Below, in pieces: positions 47,905 to 59,890 of a stretch of DNA of 64,000 nt; position 1 is the stretch's first letter; every line of letters starts with the position of its first letter. The notes under the pieces were generated by a model, which saw only the letters and a list, made by a program, of their open reading frames with translations, made no database searches and was not told where the DNA came from. Source of the DNA: Laguncularia racemosa (taxonomy: Eukaryota > Streptophyta > Magnoliopsida > Myrtales > Combretaceae). The stretch covers positions 248,001 to 312,000 of the forward strand of contig JBBMOL010000279.1 in NCBI GenBank assembly GCA_037954665.1, in the 5' to 3' direction. The position numbers and the translations under genes are program-made.

Positions 47905-49079
47905 TTAAGCAGCATACTCCTCCCCATCATCATCATCCTTCAGTGGTGGCATAGAATCGTGATCTAATTCATTGTCCATCTCAATCTCTCCATTATCCCT
48001 CATCACCATAACTCTTCTATTTGGAGATTGACTAGCTATGTGACCTCTGCCTTGACATTTAAAAAACTTAATATCATGATTCCTATTAGAAAAAAAATCA
48101 GGTTTACCTTTATTCCCATGAGATGCCAATTCTAATTTTTGTTTTGGCATTGGTTTAAAATGGGTTTGTTTCTCTTCCTTCTTCCATGTGTTAGCTCTCA
48201 AATTAGAAGAACTCGGTGTTGCATGTGTGGTGCTTCTACCCTTCCACTTGAGTTGCTTCTCAACTTTAATAGCCATATGCACCATATCCTCTAATTCCAC
48301 AGAATGCTGCAACTCTATCACATTATAAATCTCCCCATTCAAGCCAATTAAGAACTTGGCCATAGTCGCTTCTCAGTCCTCCTTAATGTTAGCCCGGATC
48401 ATGATAACCTCCATCTCCTTATGATACTCCTCCACATTACAATTGCCTTGCTTAAGAGTTTTTAATTTGTTATACAATTTCCTATAGTAGTATGTAGGCA
48501 CAAACCACTTCTTTATGATCCTCTTCATTTCCTCCACGCCCCTACTAGTGGCTTCCTATTCATTCTTCTATCCAACAATAGCTGATCCCACCAAATAATG
48601 GCATAATCTAAGAACTCAATTGCAACAAGTTTTACCTTCTTAGCTTTAGAATAATTGTGGAATTCAAAAATCAACTCTACCTTCTTCTCTTACTCTAAAT
48701 ACACCTTAAGGTCATTCTTCCCTTGGAAGGAAGGGATTTTCATCTTTATGTTCCCCTAAGTTGTTATCTTCCTCATTCCTAGCTCCTCTATTCCTCCTTA
48801 CATTCTTCCTATAACCCATAAATGAATCATGATCAAATTCATCTACAAATCTTTCCCTAGCCCATTCATTTTCCTCTATATGCACTACCTTTCTTAGCAT
48901 TTATTCCTCCTACGCCCTGTAGAAGCAATCCATGACTGCTCAAAGTTCTACTCCATCTGCTCCTAAAATCGATCCATCTCTACTCTAAACATTCTTCTCA
49001 TCTCAATAGTTAGAGTTTCCATGATCAATTTTGTGTCAATTCCCCCCATCACACTTTTAGGAGAATTTCTATTTGACAT
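47905..49079 (-). pseudogene. gag: gag of pol-deleted Gypsy element
   Basis: The minus-strand ATG at 49079 (MSNRNSPKSVMGGIDTKLI) starts the capsid protein. FQGKNDLKVYLE (about 48725, with a stop in place of Trp after it) and IIWWDQLL (about 48590) mark the gag domain. The last part is open from 48363 to 47905: AKFLIGLNGEIYNVIELQHS, then a degenerate knuckle FFKCQGRGHIASQS in which the first and last Cys of C-x2-C-x4-H-x4-C are Phe and Ser, and an acidic tail. Confidence 0.78.
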
Positions 49080-49575
49080 AGTGTTGCATAAGACAATGTT
49101 AGGAGTTATAAAATAAAATCTCACAGTTTCACTTGTTCACATGTTTTCACTTAAATCACTTAACTATTCTAACAAATTTTTACCCACTAAAAAATTCCTC
49201 TTTTCAGTTCTTTTAGATCTAACAATCCAATCGAAGTTGTTCCTGTAGAAATCCACCCAACGTTCTAAATAGTATTTCCATAGCATGATTTGACAAGATT
49301 TAATGAAAGCTATGAATTTTAATAAGGATCACCATGAACTCAAATTTCAGCAATTTTTGTGAGACTTATCTTTTTTATATGAATTTCCTTTTCCTTTATT
49401 TTTATTCTTGCGAAAGGAAGTTTGTATGATTCCTTTTAAACTCTAACACAATCAAATTGAACTCTACTTGTAAATCAAAATTTAAAGGAATGATTTTTCT
49501 TTCTTTCTTTTTTTTATCCAAACCCTAAATCTAAGAACAAGTAATTGAAATAACAAGATAGGTGATCTTGATAAA

Positions 49576-49594
49576 CCTGATTGCTTTAATACCA
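49576..49594 (-). other. Primer binding site, initiator tRNA-Met type
   Basis: The minus strand reads TGGTATTAAAGCAATCAGG, three bases inside the LTR end; two changes from TGGTATCAGAGC in the first twelve bases. Confidence 0.72.
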
Positions 49595-49597
49595 AAC

Positions 49598-50329
49598 TGA
49601 TGCAAACCCCACCAACCGATGACAAAACCCAAAACCTAGATTTGATAATTCTCACAATCTATGAATCTGTCAAGAATGATGGAACCACGACCCACTGTCT
49701 ATAGATGAGACATGAACCATGGTATAGATGTTAATGCTATAATTGATTATGGAATGATCAATTGATAAGTAGGAGTAAACTCTATGGATTCAAAACCCAA
49801 TAAGTTCAATAGTTCTTTCAAGAACTAAAGAGAAATTCTCTCTTAAATTGTGAATAAACTTTCTAGATTCTTCTTTACAATGAGTATATGGCAACTATTT
49901 ATAGTTCCACAAGAATAAGTAAACAAAATGACATAAAAAAACTAATTCGACTAAAGGAAAAACAATCATATAAAGCTGGCCTATAATTGGAACTAAGCTG
50001 ATGGCCTAAAATATTACAAAGCCGGTTTATAATTGGGACTAAGCTGGCACTAAAGCTGGTGGCTTTGGAAACTCCTCAAGCCAGCTTTCCCTATTTCAAC
50101 ACTAGCCACTGAGGTTGTCGACCTTCTCTTCACGCAGGCCACTTAGGTTGATGGCTTAGACCACCAAGGTTAGTAGCCTTCATTGGTTTTAGAGCTAGCG
50201 GCCTTAAGTCTCTTCCGTTGACTTCCATATCCATGATCTGCCTTCAAGTAGGTCCGTGCTCTTTGGATCAATCCTCCTATGTTAATCTCTATCATCTTTA
50301 GATCAATCTTCCTAGCATAATCTCCATCG
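49598..50329 (-). repeat. 5' LTR (minus strand) of pol-deleted Gypsy element
   Basis: 732 bp, plus-strand start TGATGCAAACCCC, end TCTCCATCG (final A lost to G). It is diverged from its partner by substitutions and small indels, older than the Athila-like pair. Confidence 0.85.
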
Positions 50330-52673
50330 ATGTATTATGTTGAGTGTGATTGAAGTAGCTACTGCATAAGCATGGGAGCATGGGATTCGGTATATTTTCC
50401 ACTTTTGGCAAGTGCATATATTGTAGGCAAAGTCAATTGTGTGCGTTCGGTCCCCTCCCATCAACTCATTGGCAATATGGCGACTACCAATGAGTACTTC
50501 AAAAATTCTTTGCTGCTTGCTATAGTCGATTACTCTATGGTTACTAGCTCGTGAACTTTATGTATCTATCTTTTTTGCTGCATATTTGGTGAACATTCTA
50601 CCCTTCACCATATTCTTCATTGCCTTTAAATGCTTTTTTGACAAAGTAGCTTATGCAATTATAGAACGTTTTCTTTACTAAAGTAGTCACAAGTAACCAC
50701 CAAGCTCCCTTCAACACGAAATTGTAGCTTTTAATAATGTTTGAGATTATATACCCAAGTTGATAGCAACTATCATGAGCTACATCCACATATCTAATAA
50801 TACGTTGTCAAACTAATCCAACACATCGGGCTTAATGGTTCAGACCTACTCCATCAGATGGTTCAACTTTTGAGCTTGTGCTTGCAACCTGACATATGTA
50901 AGTAACCTCTTACATTGCATGTTTTTATGTGCTAAGTTAAAGTTGCTCACACTGTGTTGTAGACAAAACCACTTCACTACAAATGGAGGGCACCGTCCAT
51001 TGGATTTTTCCTCAACTACCATCCTAATGCTGGCATGTCTATTCAAGATGAGGTAAATTGTTTCATGACCAACATGTTCACCAACAATATATTGCTTCAA
51101 ATTTCTCAAAAACTAGCTCTATGTCTCAACTATCTCTTGATCTACTAATGCGAATGCTAGCGAAAGCATATGGTTGTTCCCATCAATGCCACAACCAATT
51201 AGCAACTTATGCATGTACTTCCCATACAAAAAAGTTTCATCAATGGTAGCAATCGGTCTAAGGAATCTCCACACAATAATATGTAGCCCAAATGCTTAGA
51301 AAACCTACTTAAGAGTTGACATGCTAAGGTTAGGTGACATGTACCACCCTCAATTAATGCGTGTAATGGGACTGGTAATTTTGATGGCATTGAGAAACTT
51401 AGGGAGTCCTTTGTAAAAGTTCTCCCAATTCTTATATACATGCTCAATCGCACATTTCTTCCCCTCCTAGACCTATCTCCAACTTATCTTGTACCCAAAT
51501 TTTTATTTTACAACAAAAGTAAGCTCCGCAACCTTCATATTAAGATTATCCTTAACAAAATTTACAAATTGGTGAGCAAAGAAGTTGCCATCCAATTGAG
51601 GGTGATCCTAACTTATCAATGACTTAATGCATGTGTATGGACCTTCAAATCTCTTAACTACGAAATACCCTTACAACTTCTACATTGAAGCCCAAAGCCT
51701 CTACTTATAGCTGTCTTCTCTTCTCGAGCAATAAACAGACCAAAACAATGAACTACTTTCTATAATAGTGAAGCTACAATGGTTCTTGACATGTTATGCC
51801 TTCATTGCTTCAGTGGCATTTGACTTAGTTCTAAAACTCATGCCCCTATAGAACTCTTAGCTACTACTCGAACTGCTGCGCATGGCATTTTGGTCCTGTT
51901 TGACATCGATGTAACTGGAATCACCCCTAATGTTGTAGTACGAAATAGGATCTCTTACTACTATAGTTGGTGGTTCAACTTGATTAGCTTGATATATTAG
52001 CTGTCTCGAGTAAGCAGGTACAGTTAAACATTCCTCTTCAAGGATATCATGTCTAGTGTTGTCACTTTCAACAACTTCCTCCTTAGAACTCTCCTCATTA
52101 TCGATACTCCCCTCATCAACATCAATGCCTATATTGGTGTATGTTATACTTTTTGCTCCTAAATAAACCTTATACAGATCATATGTCTCTGGTCGTTGTG
52201 ATATTAGAGTAACTTCTCTATCTACTTTATCTTCACTAATGTCTTCCATCGGGTTGGCTCAAGTGGTATTTCTTCCATATTATGTAAATAATGTGGGTGC
52301 TTGCTTTCTTCCAATGTCTACCTTACAGACATACCTCCTAAATCGTTAGAAATTTTGACATACAATTGTTGTATGCTACGATCTCCAAAGGATTCCACCG
52401 TTTCAACGAAAATTTCAACACATCTGCATCATCTGTAATTGCCATCAAAACATAAGATGTATTGCCCCTATGGAATATAGGATGCTTGTGAATTATCTCC
52501 ACTTCAATTGGATCCACTTCAATGCTTTGGCATATTCTACATAAGAATTCTGTGTAATTAACATTTTTCTTTATTTTCAACTTCTTCACCAGATCCCTAT
52601 CATATTCCAGTTCCTAGTTACCAGCGGCAATATTTCCAAATGCATAGACCATTAATTTTACGTAGTCAATCAT

Positions 52674-53136
52674 TGTTTTCCTATCGACACTATATATAAC
52701 TTATCATTTATTTTTGAAAAAAAAAGGCAAATTAACATACTAATGTTATTGCCAAATTAGTGGGAAAAAAATATCATTGTCAAAATTACTCGTATAAAAA
52801 AAAAACATAAATTTTTGTTTAAGTTTTAATTTCATTTCCCATTTTTTCGCCAAAAGAATATTCCTAAATTTAAATTACAATACCAGCAAAAATGCTTTGA
52901 AAATAAATTTCACATTTTCGTTACAATATTTTCTTCTAACAATATACATAATAAATCTAAATTTGATATTTAGCAAATAATATTAAATTCATCATCTCTA
53001 CCTTAAAAACTTCATGTTGCATCTTATGTATCATAGGATGTACATAAATAATGTCTAATTGATATGCCTAAAATTTAAAGCACATGCATACAATACAAAT
53101 GGATAATAAACTAATCAATTGGAACTCAAAATGGTG
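52674..53136. other. 5' flank of mudrA, no gene
   Basis: Very AT-rich. It may include the right end of the MULE, but no terminal inverted repeat was found by eye. Confidence 0.4.
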
Positions 53137-53942
53137 TGATGAACTTGATTCTAAATAAGCAAAATACTAAATGGAATTATGAACAATAAGTATGTTAAGT
53201 TCAATGGATGATCACGCAATTACACCAGGATTCAATTTCAAATTGAATTGATCAAATCTAAAAATTATAACCCTAAATCACGTGAATGAACAAGGAACCA
53301 CACATTGCACCTAAATATGACTCACTAAACACAATTTGTTAACAACAAATGGAAGATTGATATTAGTCACAATCTACCCTTATTGATTCTCACCATAATT
53401 TCACAAGAAATTGATAAGAGATCTTTGATTTGTAAGGAACACCTCACGGCACAAAGTGTTTTTTTTTTGTTAAAATATCAAAAAGCTCCTTAAAAAACTT
53501 AGTTATAAGGTATTTATACTTGCTCTAATTAGGGTAAAAACAACATGAAAATTACAAATAAGCCACTTAGGTGGCCGATTCGAAGAAAAGAAATTACAAT
53601 TGCTAAATGAAATGGCCAATTCTCAAAACAACAATTACAAGTAGAATGTTCTTCAAGTGGCTGGTTCTTTAATTCAAGTGAACAATTTGTTGGACCGGTT
53701 CTTGTTTGGTTTATATCGGTCCATGAATAACCCATAAGCTGAGCTTTAGTGAGTTTATCCATTGCCCTGTAAAAACTCATAAGTATACTTGCTAAAATAC
53801 ACAACAAATAAGTAGTGGAAAAGAAGTTAGTATACAAATATTTTTGGGGTTAGTTTGTCTAAAGAGGACCCTCATCGTCAAATTTTGTAACTCATTGGCT
53901 CTTGCCTTAGTGATAGGTCTTATTGGATTTTGATTCCTATTA
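53137..53942 (-). repeat. LTR of a truncated minus-strand Gypsy element
   Basis: The plus-strand start is TGATGAACTTGATTC and the end is GATTCCTATTA, next to the purine tract (minus strand CGAGGAGA). The final dinucleotide should be CA, so the end has mutated. Text such as AACTTAGTTATAAGGTATTTATACTTG and GGCCACTTAGGTGGC relates it to the solo LTR at 11899 and the LTR at 59908. Its minus-strand start encodes PIRPITKARANELQ, a polyprotein C-terminus. Confidence 0.72.
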
Positions 53943-54407
53943 TCTCCTCGTGCCTCAAGAAAATTTGTCCTTAAATCCGATCGGTCAAATGCTGTAGAGA
54001 CTCTGTATCCTCTTAGCAAGTTATTTGTGAAAATATCACTATAACTGAGATATCATGGGGGGTAGTTGCTCTTGCCCCTCCATCCTTAGGATATATCTCA
54101 TCTGTAACACATATAAGGGTCTATCATTTGTTATGGCCTCCCTTAACTCAAAATATTCCACCAATAATATTTTCTCCTTCCTTGTTTCACTTATATGTCT
54201 TTGAACCTCTTGGCCCTTTGATGGTTTACTCATTTGCCCCTAACCTCTTTGGACCTCTAATGGTTGACATATCTGTTTTTGAATCACTTGGTCCTCTAAA
54301 GGTTGACTCATCTGACTATGAACCTCTAGAACCTCTAATGGTTGACTTATCTATCTTTATACCGCTTAGACCTCTGATGGTGACATAGGGTTCAATACTA
54401 TACGTTT
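53943..54407 (-). pseudogene. Protease end and polyprotein tail, with coding minisatellite
   Basis: On the minus strand the text runs from LNPMSPSE, the end of the protease region in the 59908 family, through a five-unit 39-bp repeat, to DRSDLRTNFLEARGDN just before the LTR. As in the gag-protease-only elements, nothing of RT or integrase lies between. Homology to the retroelement stops at about 54407, where PMD text begins. Confidence 0.68.
54197..54388 (-). repeat. 39-bp minisatellite, five units
   Basis: Units at about 54197, 54236, 54275, 54314 and 54353 share a CCTCTAATGGTTGACTTATCT-like 21-base core (positions vary). On the minus strand they encode 13-residue repeats such as MSQPLEDQVIQKQ. 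Confidence 0.85.
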
Positions 54408-55268
54408 ATCATCTTATTGCATGTCGTATGTGTACAAACATATTGCAACTATTGGGAGGATTTTTCTTTGTCAATAAAATGAGCTCCCTTATTTATAGCA
54501 TGTTTTTGTTATTTTTGGAACACTTTGATGTCACAAGCACATATAGTTAGGGGTCTACATGTTTAGCTTAGTTGTATCACTAGCTTTGTATTGAATTTGC
54601 CTTATTGGCTTAAGAGATGGGAAGGGCAGCATTACTACTTTAGGTGTGGGCCTAGAGCAAATTCCCCCATATTTTACCCTTTAGTTGCCATAGGATTTTT
54701 ATAGATGCCTAAGCTCCCTTAGTTGCACAATGGAGGACAAGTTGAGAAACTAGGTATCACCAACATATGTTATTGTCGCTTATCAAGATGCACTCGATAG
54801 GTAGACTACTACTTAAGTATTACTTTGACCTTTTTCAATTTTACATTTCATCATATGTATCATTATGTCTAACATTTACTTATTCCCCTATAGTTCAAGT
54901 AGAAGCCATACATGTGAAATTTGATTTGCATTCTCTTCTTCTTTTGTAAAGTAGGTAGAAACATTTAGACATCTTGGGTGCCACTCATATGTCTCCACAT
55001 AATCAAGTGGCATTATCCAAATTGCATTGCTAGGCAGTTTGGGGGTTTCCAACATATCCCATAGTATGTTGACACATAGCTTGAACTCCATTAGATTGAC
55101 CTACATAGGGGGGTTGACACAGATTGGTTAGTACAACATGTACCAAATATTGCCTTATGGGATAAGTGGCTAGTCTGCATGGTCTATGTGGAGGTTCCAG
55201 CTAAGGTCGAGTAAGGGTATATGAGATGATATAGATCTATCTACCATTTGTATATAGGACCTACAAGA
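54408..55268 (+). pseudogene. Second PMD (MAIN-like) pseudogene fragment
   Basis: It parallels 37012-37431 and 44440-44770 of the first copy: CGTATGTGTACAAACATATTGC / CGTATGCCTATATATTGTAGC, AGGCCTAGG-type blocks, and the GCAGTTTGGGGGTTT block near 55032 beside GGTAGTTTGGGGGTTT near 44550. The C-terminal EYMRWYRSIYHLYIG ends at 55262. The 5' part is missing where the retroelement fragment begins, and the 3' end is cut by the LTR element at 55269. Stops and shifts throughout. Confidence 0.7.
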
Positions 55269-55964
55269 TGATGAGGTTCATCTAGCACCTAAGAAGGCAG
55301 AACTAAAAAACTTAAGATCCAATGCAAGGAATTAGAGGCCTAATGACTCGAGCTAGAGCAAAGAGGATAGATGATGCCCTACAAGGACTAGTCATGGACC
55401 TACAAACCGATGAATCAAATTAAATGAAAGGAGAACCAACACCTATTAATGTGATTCACATTTTCATGGAAGAATGCAAGGAATTGAAGTCCTAGACCAA
55501 ATGTTGTATGTTGAACCAAAAAGGAAAAAGACTTGTGATTTTTGTTGTTATGTTTTTAGTATTTGCTTTTGGTTTGTAATTTAGAATAATTAGTTACTTA
55601 CTCAGTTCATGTGAGGATAAGGAAACAAATTAGATTAGGAAACTTAGGTTTTTGTATTGTTACAAGTATACACTATATAAGTTGTGTAAGGGCCGGCACA
55701 AGGGACACTTATCATTGAATAGAATTTTACAAACACTCTTTTCGTGGAAATGAAACCCTCTTTTGTTCTTTACAAAAGAACTCACCTTTAAGAATTCCTC
55801 AACTAAATTACTATAGGAAAACCTTAGTTGATAACTTAGGTTTCAGTCAACAGGTGTGATTGGGGTCTAGTTCCGTGCTAATTGTTCGAGACGATCTTTA
55901 GGGAATTGATTCAAATAGTGTTACGTCGAGTTCTAGGTTTAATTTACCTAGGGTTCACACATCA
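55269..55964 (+). repeat. 5' LTR of RT-bearing Gypsy element
   Basis: 696 bp, starts TGATGAGGTTCATCTAGCAC and ends GGTTCACACATCA beside the primer site. TATATAAG lies near 55672. Its first 130 bases encode MTRARAKRIDDALQGLV, the polyprotein C-terminus. The left boundary is inferred from the TGAT start and the end of PMD homology. Confidence 0.72.
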
Positions 55965-55966
55965 TT

Positions 55967-55978
55967 TAGTATCAGAGC
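55967..55978 (+). other. Primer binding site, initiator tRNA-Met type
   Basis: TAGTATCAGAGC, one base from TGGTATCAGAGC, three bases after the LTR. Confidence 0.8.
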
Positions 55979-56710
55979 TTCGGCTTCTTGAATAAAGTAA
56001 TCTCTATCCTTTTGTTATTTGTTTGTTATTCAATTTCCATACTCTTGTTCATATTAGAAATTCGTATAAAAAAAAAATCTTGTTTCGGTCATAAAAACCA
56101 TTGGAGACCAACAACACACAAGTTTAGTTTAGCCATTGGAATTCAATTGTGCTTCAATTCTTAGTTACTCTTGAAAGAAAAACGTACAAAAAAGAAATCC
56201 CAATTTGGTTGTGAAGACATCTAAGAATCGAAATCTTGGAAAGAAAATCTAGTTTTAGCAAGTTACGATTCAATTGCCAAATACACACTCCAATTCCAAC
56301 TGCAATTTATATCTTATTCTTTCTAAATTGTGCATTCGAAATTACATTCCATGATCACTATTAGTTTTGGTGCAAAATTGTTATCCTTTTGAATTGCATG
56401 CAAAGGAATTGTTTGGTTTGTTTCCGAGTTCATAATTTATCCTAGTTATTGAAGATTACTTCTAATTCTCAATCGTCACCATTATTTGAAAAACCAAGGG
56501 AGTCAATTAGGTGTTGACTTAGTGAATTTTGTTGAGAAGTTTCCAATCTGAGTTCCAAGCAAAGGATTGTAAAAGTGAGTTGTGAGGACATAATTGTGAG
56601 AGACATGCATGAGTGAATTGTGAGAATATTACTATTTGAGAACAATATACGAGTGAGTGTGAGGAACATATTTTTACTTGTGAACCTAATTGATTGTTAT
56701 CTATAGAAAT

Positions 56711-57895
56711 ATGTCAGGGCAAAACACAAATGGAGGTGAGAATAGGGTGATGTTTGAGGAGTTAATGGGAGAGGTGAAAAGGATTTTGATGGGTGAGCTT
56801 GAACAAATCCATGAAAGAATGGATAAGATAGAGAGGAGTAAGGAACTATCTAGTAGTACCATTGTCAGGCGAGGAGTAGGTAGATCGATTAGAGGAGGAG
56901 TTAGGATAGAAGAAGGTGAGGATTCTGACTCTGGTGAATATCAGAATGTGTGGGAGAGAGGGAACACTTAAAGGTGTGATAGTAACCTATGTAGCATTAA
57001 GATGAAAATCTCAACGTTTCAAGGGAAGAATGATCTAGAGTTGTACCTAGAATAGGAGAGGAAAATGGATCATGTGTTTGAATGCCATAACTATACTAAG
57101 TAAAAGAAGATAAAATTGGCTACAGTAAAGTTCACAGATTATGCTAGTATATGGTGGGATCAGCTAGTGTGTAATAGGCGCAGGTATGGAGAGTGACCTA
57201 TTAGTACTTAGGTAGAGATGAAGACCATAATGTAAAAATGGTTTATTCCTAGTCACTACCATAGGGATTTACTCAAGAAAGTCTAGGGATTGACACAGGG
57301 AATTAAAAGTGTAGAGGACTATTATAAGGAGTTGGAGTTAGCCATGATTAGGGCTAGAGTGGAGGAGGATGATAAGGCTACTATGGCTAGATTTATTAAT
57401 AGTCTGAATTGGGAAATTGTTGATGTGGCAGATTTACACCATTACTTAGACATGGAAGAACTGTTACATAGAGCAATCAAGGTGGAGCAACAATTAAAAT
57501 ATAGGAGTGACTAGAGGTGTAGGTTGACTTCCAAATCTCCATGGAAGTCTAACTAGAAAAGGAACTCTACGGATTTCAAGCCTAAAAAGGACGTGAAGGC
57601 TAAGAATCCAGTTGCTGCATTTAAGGAAAAAACTGACACTTAACCCCCTTCTAGAACTAGAGATATCAAATGTTTTAGATGTTAGGGATTTAGACACATT
57701 GCATCTCAATGTCTAAATCAAAAAGCTATGATTATCTGTGACAATGGGGATGTAGAGAGCGTGAGCTCTGAGGAAGATGAGGAGTCACCATCACAGGAGT
57801 ATGAGGATGTTGACTTGGAAGGACTCGTGAGTAGTGAGTTATATGTCATGAGGAGAGTACTTAGTGTACAACCCTAGGAGGATGGTGAGGGGATC
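56711..57895 (+). pseudogene. gag: gag of RT-bearing Gypsy element
   Basis: The ATG at 56711 (MSGQNTNGGENRVMFEELMG) starts a coiled, charged N-terminus. The gag domain follows with FQGKNDLELYLE (about 57017, then TAG for Trp), VKFTDYASIWWDQLV (about 57126), SHYHRDLLKK and SVEDYYKELELAMIRARVEE (about 57308). The knuckle at about 57670 (CFRC, stop, GFRHIASQC) has the third Gln-like position changed to TAG and a His preceded by Arg instead of Gly. The frame is maintained for 1.1 kb with about twelve stops. Confidence 0.8.
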
Positions 57896-58300
57896 TAACG
57901 TGAGCACATATTTCATATACGGTGTCATGTGTAAAATAAAGTGTGTAGTCTGATAATCGATAGTGACAACTACGTTAATGTTGCTAGCACTTTATTGGTA
58001 AATAAGATGCAGTTGAAAGCTATGAAACATCCAAGACCATATCGATTACAGTGTTTGAATGAATGTAGGGAGGTAAAGGTGACCAAGTAGTTTTTTATAG
58101 CCTTTTCCATAGGGAACTACAAAGATGAAGTCATGTGTGATGTGGTACCTATGCAGGTTAGTCACCTATTATTAGGGCAACCTTGGCAATTCAATAGGAA
58201 GATTACATATGATGGGTACAAGAACCAATATTCCTTTGTGCTAAACAAAAGAAAAGTGGTTCTCATGCCATAAAAACCATAGGAGGCTTGTGAGGATTGC
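57896..58300 (+). pseudogene. Protease of RT-bearing Gypsy element
   Basis: CSLIIDSDNYVNVASTLLV (about 57948) stands where the family has an IDGGSCTNVAS-type site, so the Gly and Ser of the triad are lost. HLLLGQPWQFNRKITYDGYK (about 58165) is the conserved LLGRPWxxDR block. The charged linker before RT follows to about 58450. Confidence 0.75.
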
Positions 58301-58559
58301 AAAAGAATTTAGAGAGAAACACTTGAGTACACGAAAGAATAGTGAAAAGAAAAAGAAGAAGAGTGAAAAGCAAACATTGGTGAGTAAAGAGGGTAAAGAC
58401 ACTCAAACATAAAGAGTAGAGAGCATGGCGAAGAAGAGTGAGGTTAAGAGTGCAATGCTAGCAAAGTAACAATTACTTATACTTATGTACAAAGATTTAT
58501 ATTTTACTAATGTTGACCTTAATTTTGTTTTGCCTAGTGTTGTTGTGTCTTTATTGTAG

Positions 58560-59890
58560 GAATACGAAGACTAGTTCCCTGAAGAAGTGCAGCAAGGCCT
58601 ACCCTCACTACGAGGGATAGAGCACTAAATTGACTTCATACTAGACGCTTCCATTTCCAACCAACCAATCCATAGAACTAATCTTGAGGAGACCAAGGAA
58701 ATTCCAAGGCAAGTTGATGGACTAATGGAGAAAGGGTTTATGCGAGAAAGCCTCAGCCCATGCTCGGTTCCTGTCATCCTAGTCCCTAAGTAGGATAGGA
58801 TGTGGTGCATATGTGTTGATTGTAGGGTAATCAACAAAATCACAGTTAAGTACAAACATCTTATCTTTAGATTAGATGACATGTTTGATGAATTGCATAG
58901 TGTACATTTATTTTCTAAAATTGACCTAAAGAATGGCTACTACCAAATTCGTACGAAAGAAGGGGATGAGTAGAAAACTGCATTTAAAACTAAACATGGG
59001 TTATATGAATGGATGGTAATGCCTTTTGGGTTAACAAATGCACCTAGCACTTTCATGCGATAGATGAACCATGTTCTACGTCATTTCCTAGGAAAATTTG
59101 TTGTCATCTATTTTGATGATATTTTGATTTATAGTAAAACATTAGATGATCATGTACAACATCTATAGAGTATGTTTATGTTTTAAGGGAAAACCAATTA
59201 TATGCCAACTTAAAGAAGTATAAGTTTTGTATGGAGTCTGTGGTTTTTCTTGGTTTTATTGTAGGTGTAGATGGAACAGCTGTAGATGAGGAGAAGGTGA
59301 AGGCAATTCAGGAGTGGCCAACACCAAAGACTGCCAATGAAGTCAGGAGCTTCCATGGACTAGCTAGTTTTTTACAAACGATTTATGAGGGACTTTAGCT
59401 CCATTGCTGCTCCATTGAATGATCTTGTGAAGAAGAATGTTGAGTTTAGATGGATGGAAATACATGAGTAGGCATTCTAGACTCTAAAACGTAAGCTAAC
59501 TAATACTCCTTTGTTACTATTACCTAACTTTGATAAAGTTTTTGAGATCGAATGTGATGCTTCTGGGAAGGGTATTGGTGGTGTGTTAATGCAGGATTCT
59601 AAACCAATAGCCTACTTCAGTGAGAAAATCAACGAAGCTGCTCTAAGTTATCATGTGTATGACAAGGAGTTATATGCCCTTGTGAGGATGTTACAGATGT
59701 AGCAGCATTATCTATGGCCTAAGGAGTTCATCATCCATCCTGATCATGAGAGCTTGAAATACTTGAAGACGTAAGGGAAGTTGAACAAGAGGCATGCCAA
59801 ATGGTTGGAGTTCATTGAGACCTTTCCATACATCATCAAATATAAGCGGGGTAAGGAAAATGTAGTGGTTGACGCACTATCTAGAAGGTA
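58560..59890 (+). pseudogene. pol: Reverse transcriptase-RNase H of RT-bearing Gypsy element
   Basis: RT motifs in order: GFMRESLSPCSVPVILVPK (about 58735), CVDCRVINKITVKYKH, FSKIDLKNGYYQIRT (about 58915), the EWMVMPFGLTNAPSTFMR block and the catalytic VVIYFDDILIYSK (about 59100-59140). Frameshifts follow near 59165-59230 and 59375. RNase H: FEIECDASGKGIGGVLMQDS (about 59540), SYHVYDKELYALVRML, HPDHESLKYLK and AKWLEFIETFPYIIKYKRGK, ending with VVDALSRR at about 59890. The YxDD and RNase H acidic residues are visible, but many stops make the protein non-functional. Confidence 0.88.

Larger units (their letters stand above)
46120..50329 (-). mobile_element. Minus-strand Ty3/Gypsy element with in-frame pol deletion
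   Basis: LTR (46120-46825), internal 2772 bp, LTR (49598-50329). Flanks ATCTA (46115-46119) and ATGTA (50330-50334) form a 5-bp duplication with one mismatch. On the minus strand the order is primer site, gag with knuckle, protease, the start of the pre-RT linker, then directly the late integrase part and tail. RT, RNase H and the integrase core are gone. The element sits inside the mudrA gene, whose two halves rejoin when it is removed. Confidence 0.85.
36505..52673. mobile_element. MULE (MuDR-type) with PMD and mudrA genes, split by two LTR elements
   Basis: With the inserts 37510-44396 and 46120-50329 and one copy of each target duplication removed, about 5 kb remains: a PMD/MAIN-like gene on plus (36505-about 45430) and a mudrA transposase gene on minus (52673-45860), tail to tail. 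Mutator-like elements carrying a plant mobile domain gene are known from several plants. Terminal inverted repeats were not found by eye, so the true ends may lie outside (the tandem array on the left, 52674-53136 on the right). Both genes are broken, so it cannot move by itself. Confidence 0.72.
45860..52673 (-). pseudogene. mudrA-type MULE transposase pseudogene, split by an LTR element
   Basis: Transposase of Mutator-like elements, which cuts and pastes the DNA element in the nucleus. The minus-strand start at 52673 (MIDYVKLMVYAFGN) leads into the N-terminal MuDR region (52589-52338) and an acidic, Ser-rich linker (52249-51857). The transposase core follows: ATIDETFLYGKYMHKLLIG near 51240 with the first catalytic Asp, LILNRHASI near 51035 where DRH is expected (second Asp is Asn), and WFCLQHSVSNFN near 50965. 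After the LTR insert at 46120-50329 the C-terminus continues at 46114 with DWHLVDFPLL, a basic stretch and a CCHC knuckle CELCQAKGHNKRTC, and stops at 45860. Several frameshifts; inactive. Confidence 0.8.

Noticed and set aside
55269..55964. Tandem retrotransposons sharing an LTR, because polyprotein tail text precedes the primer site
   Set aside because: The tail text lies inside the LTR, as in LTRs 11899 and 53137, and PMD text ends exactly at its TGAT start, so a single insertion is simpler.
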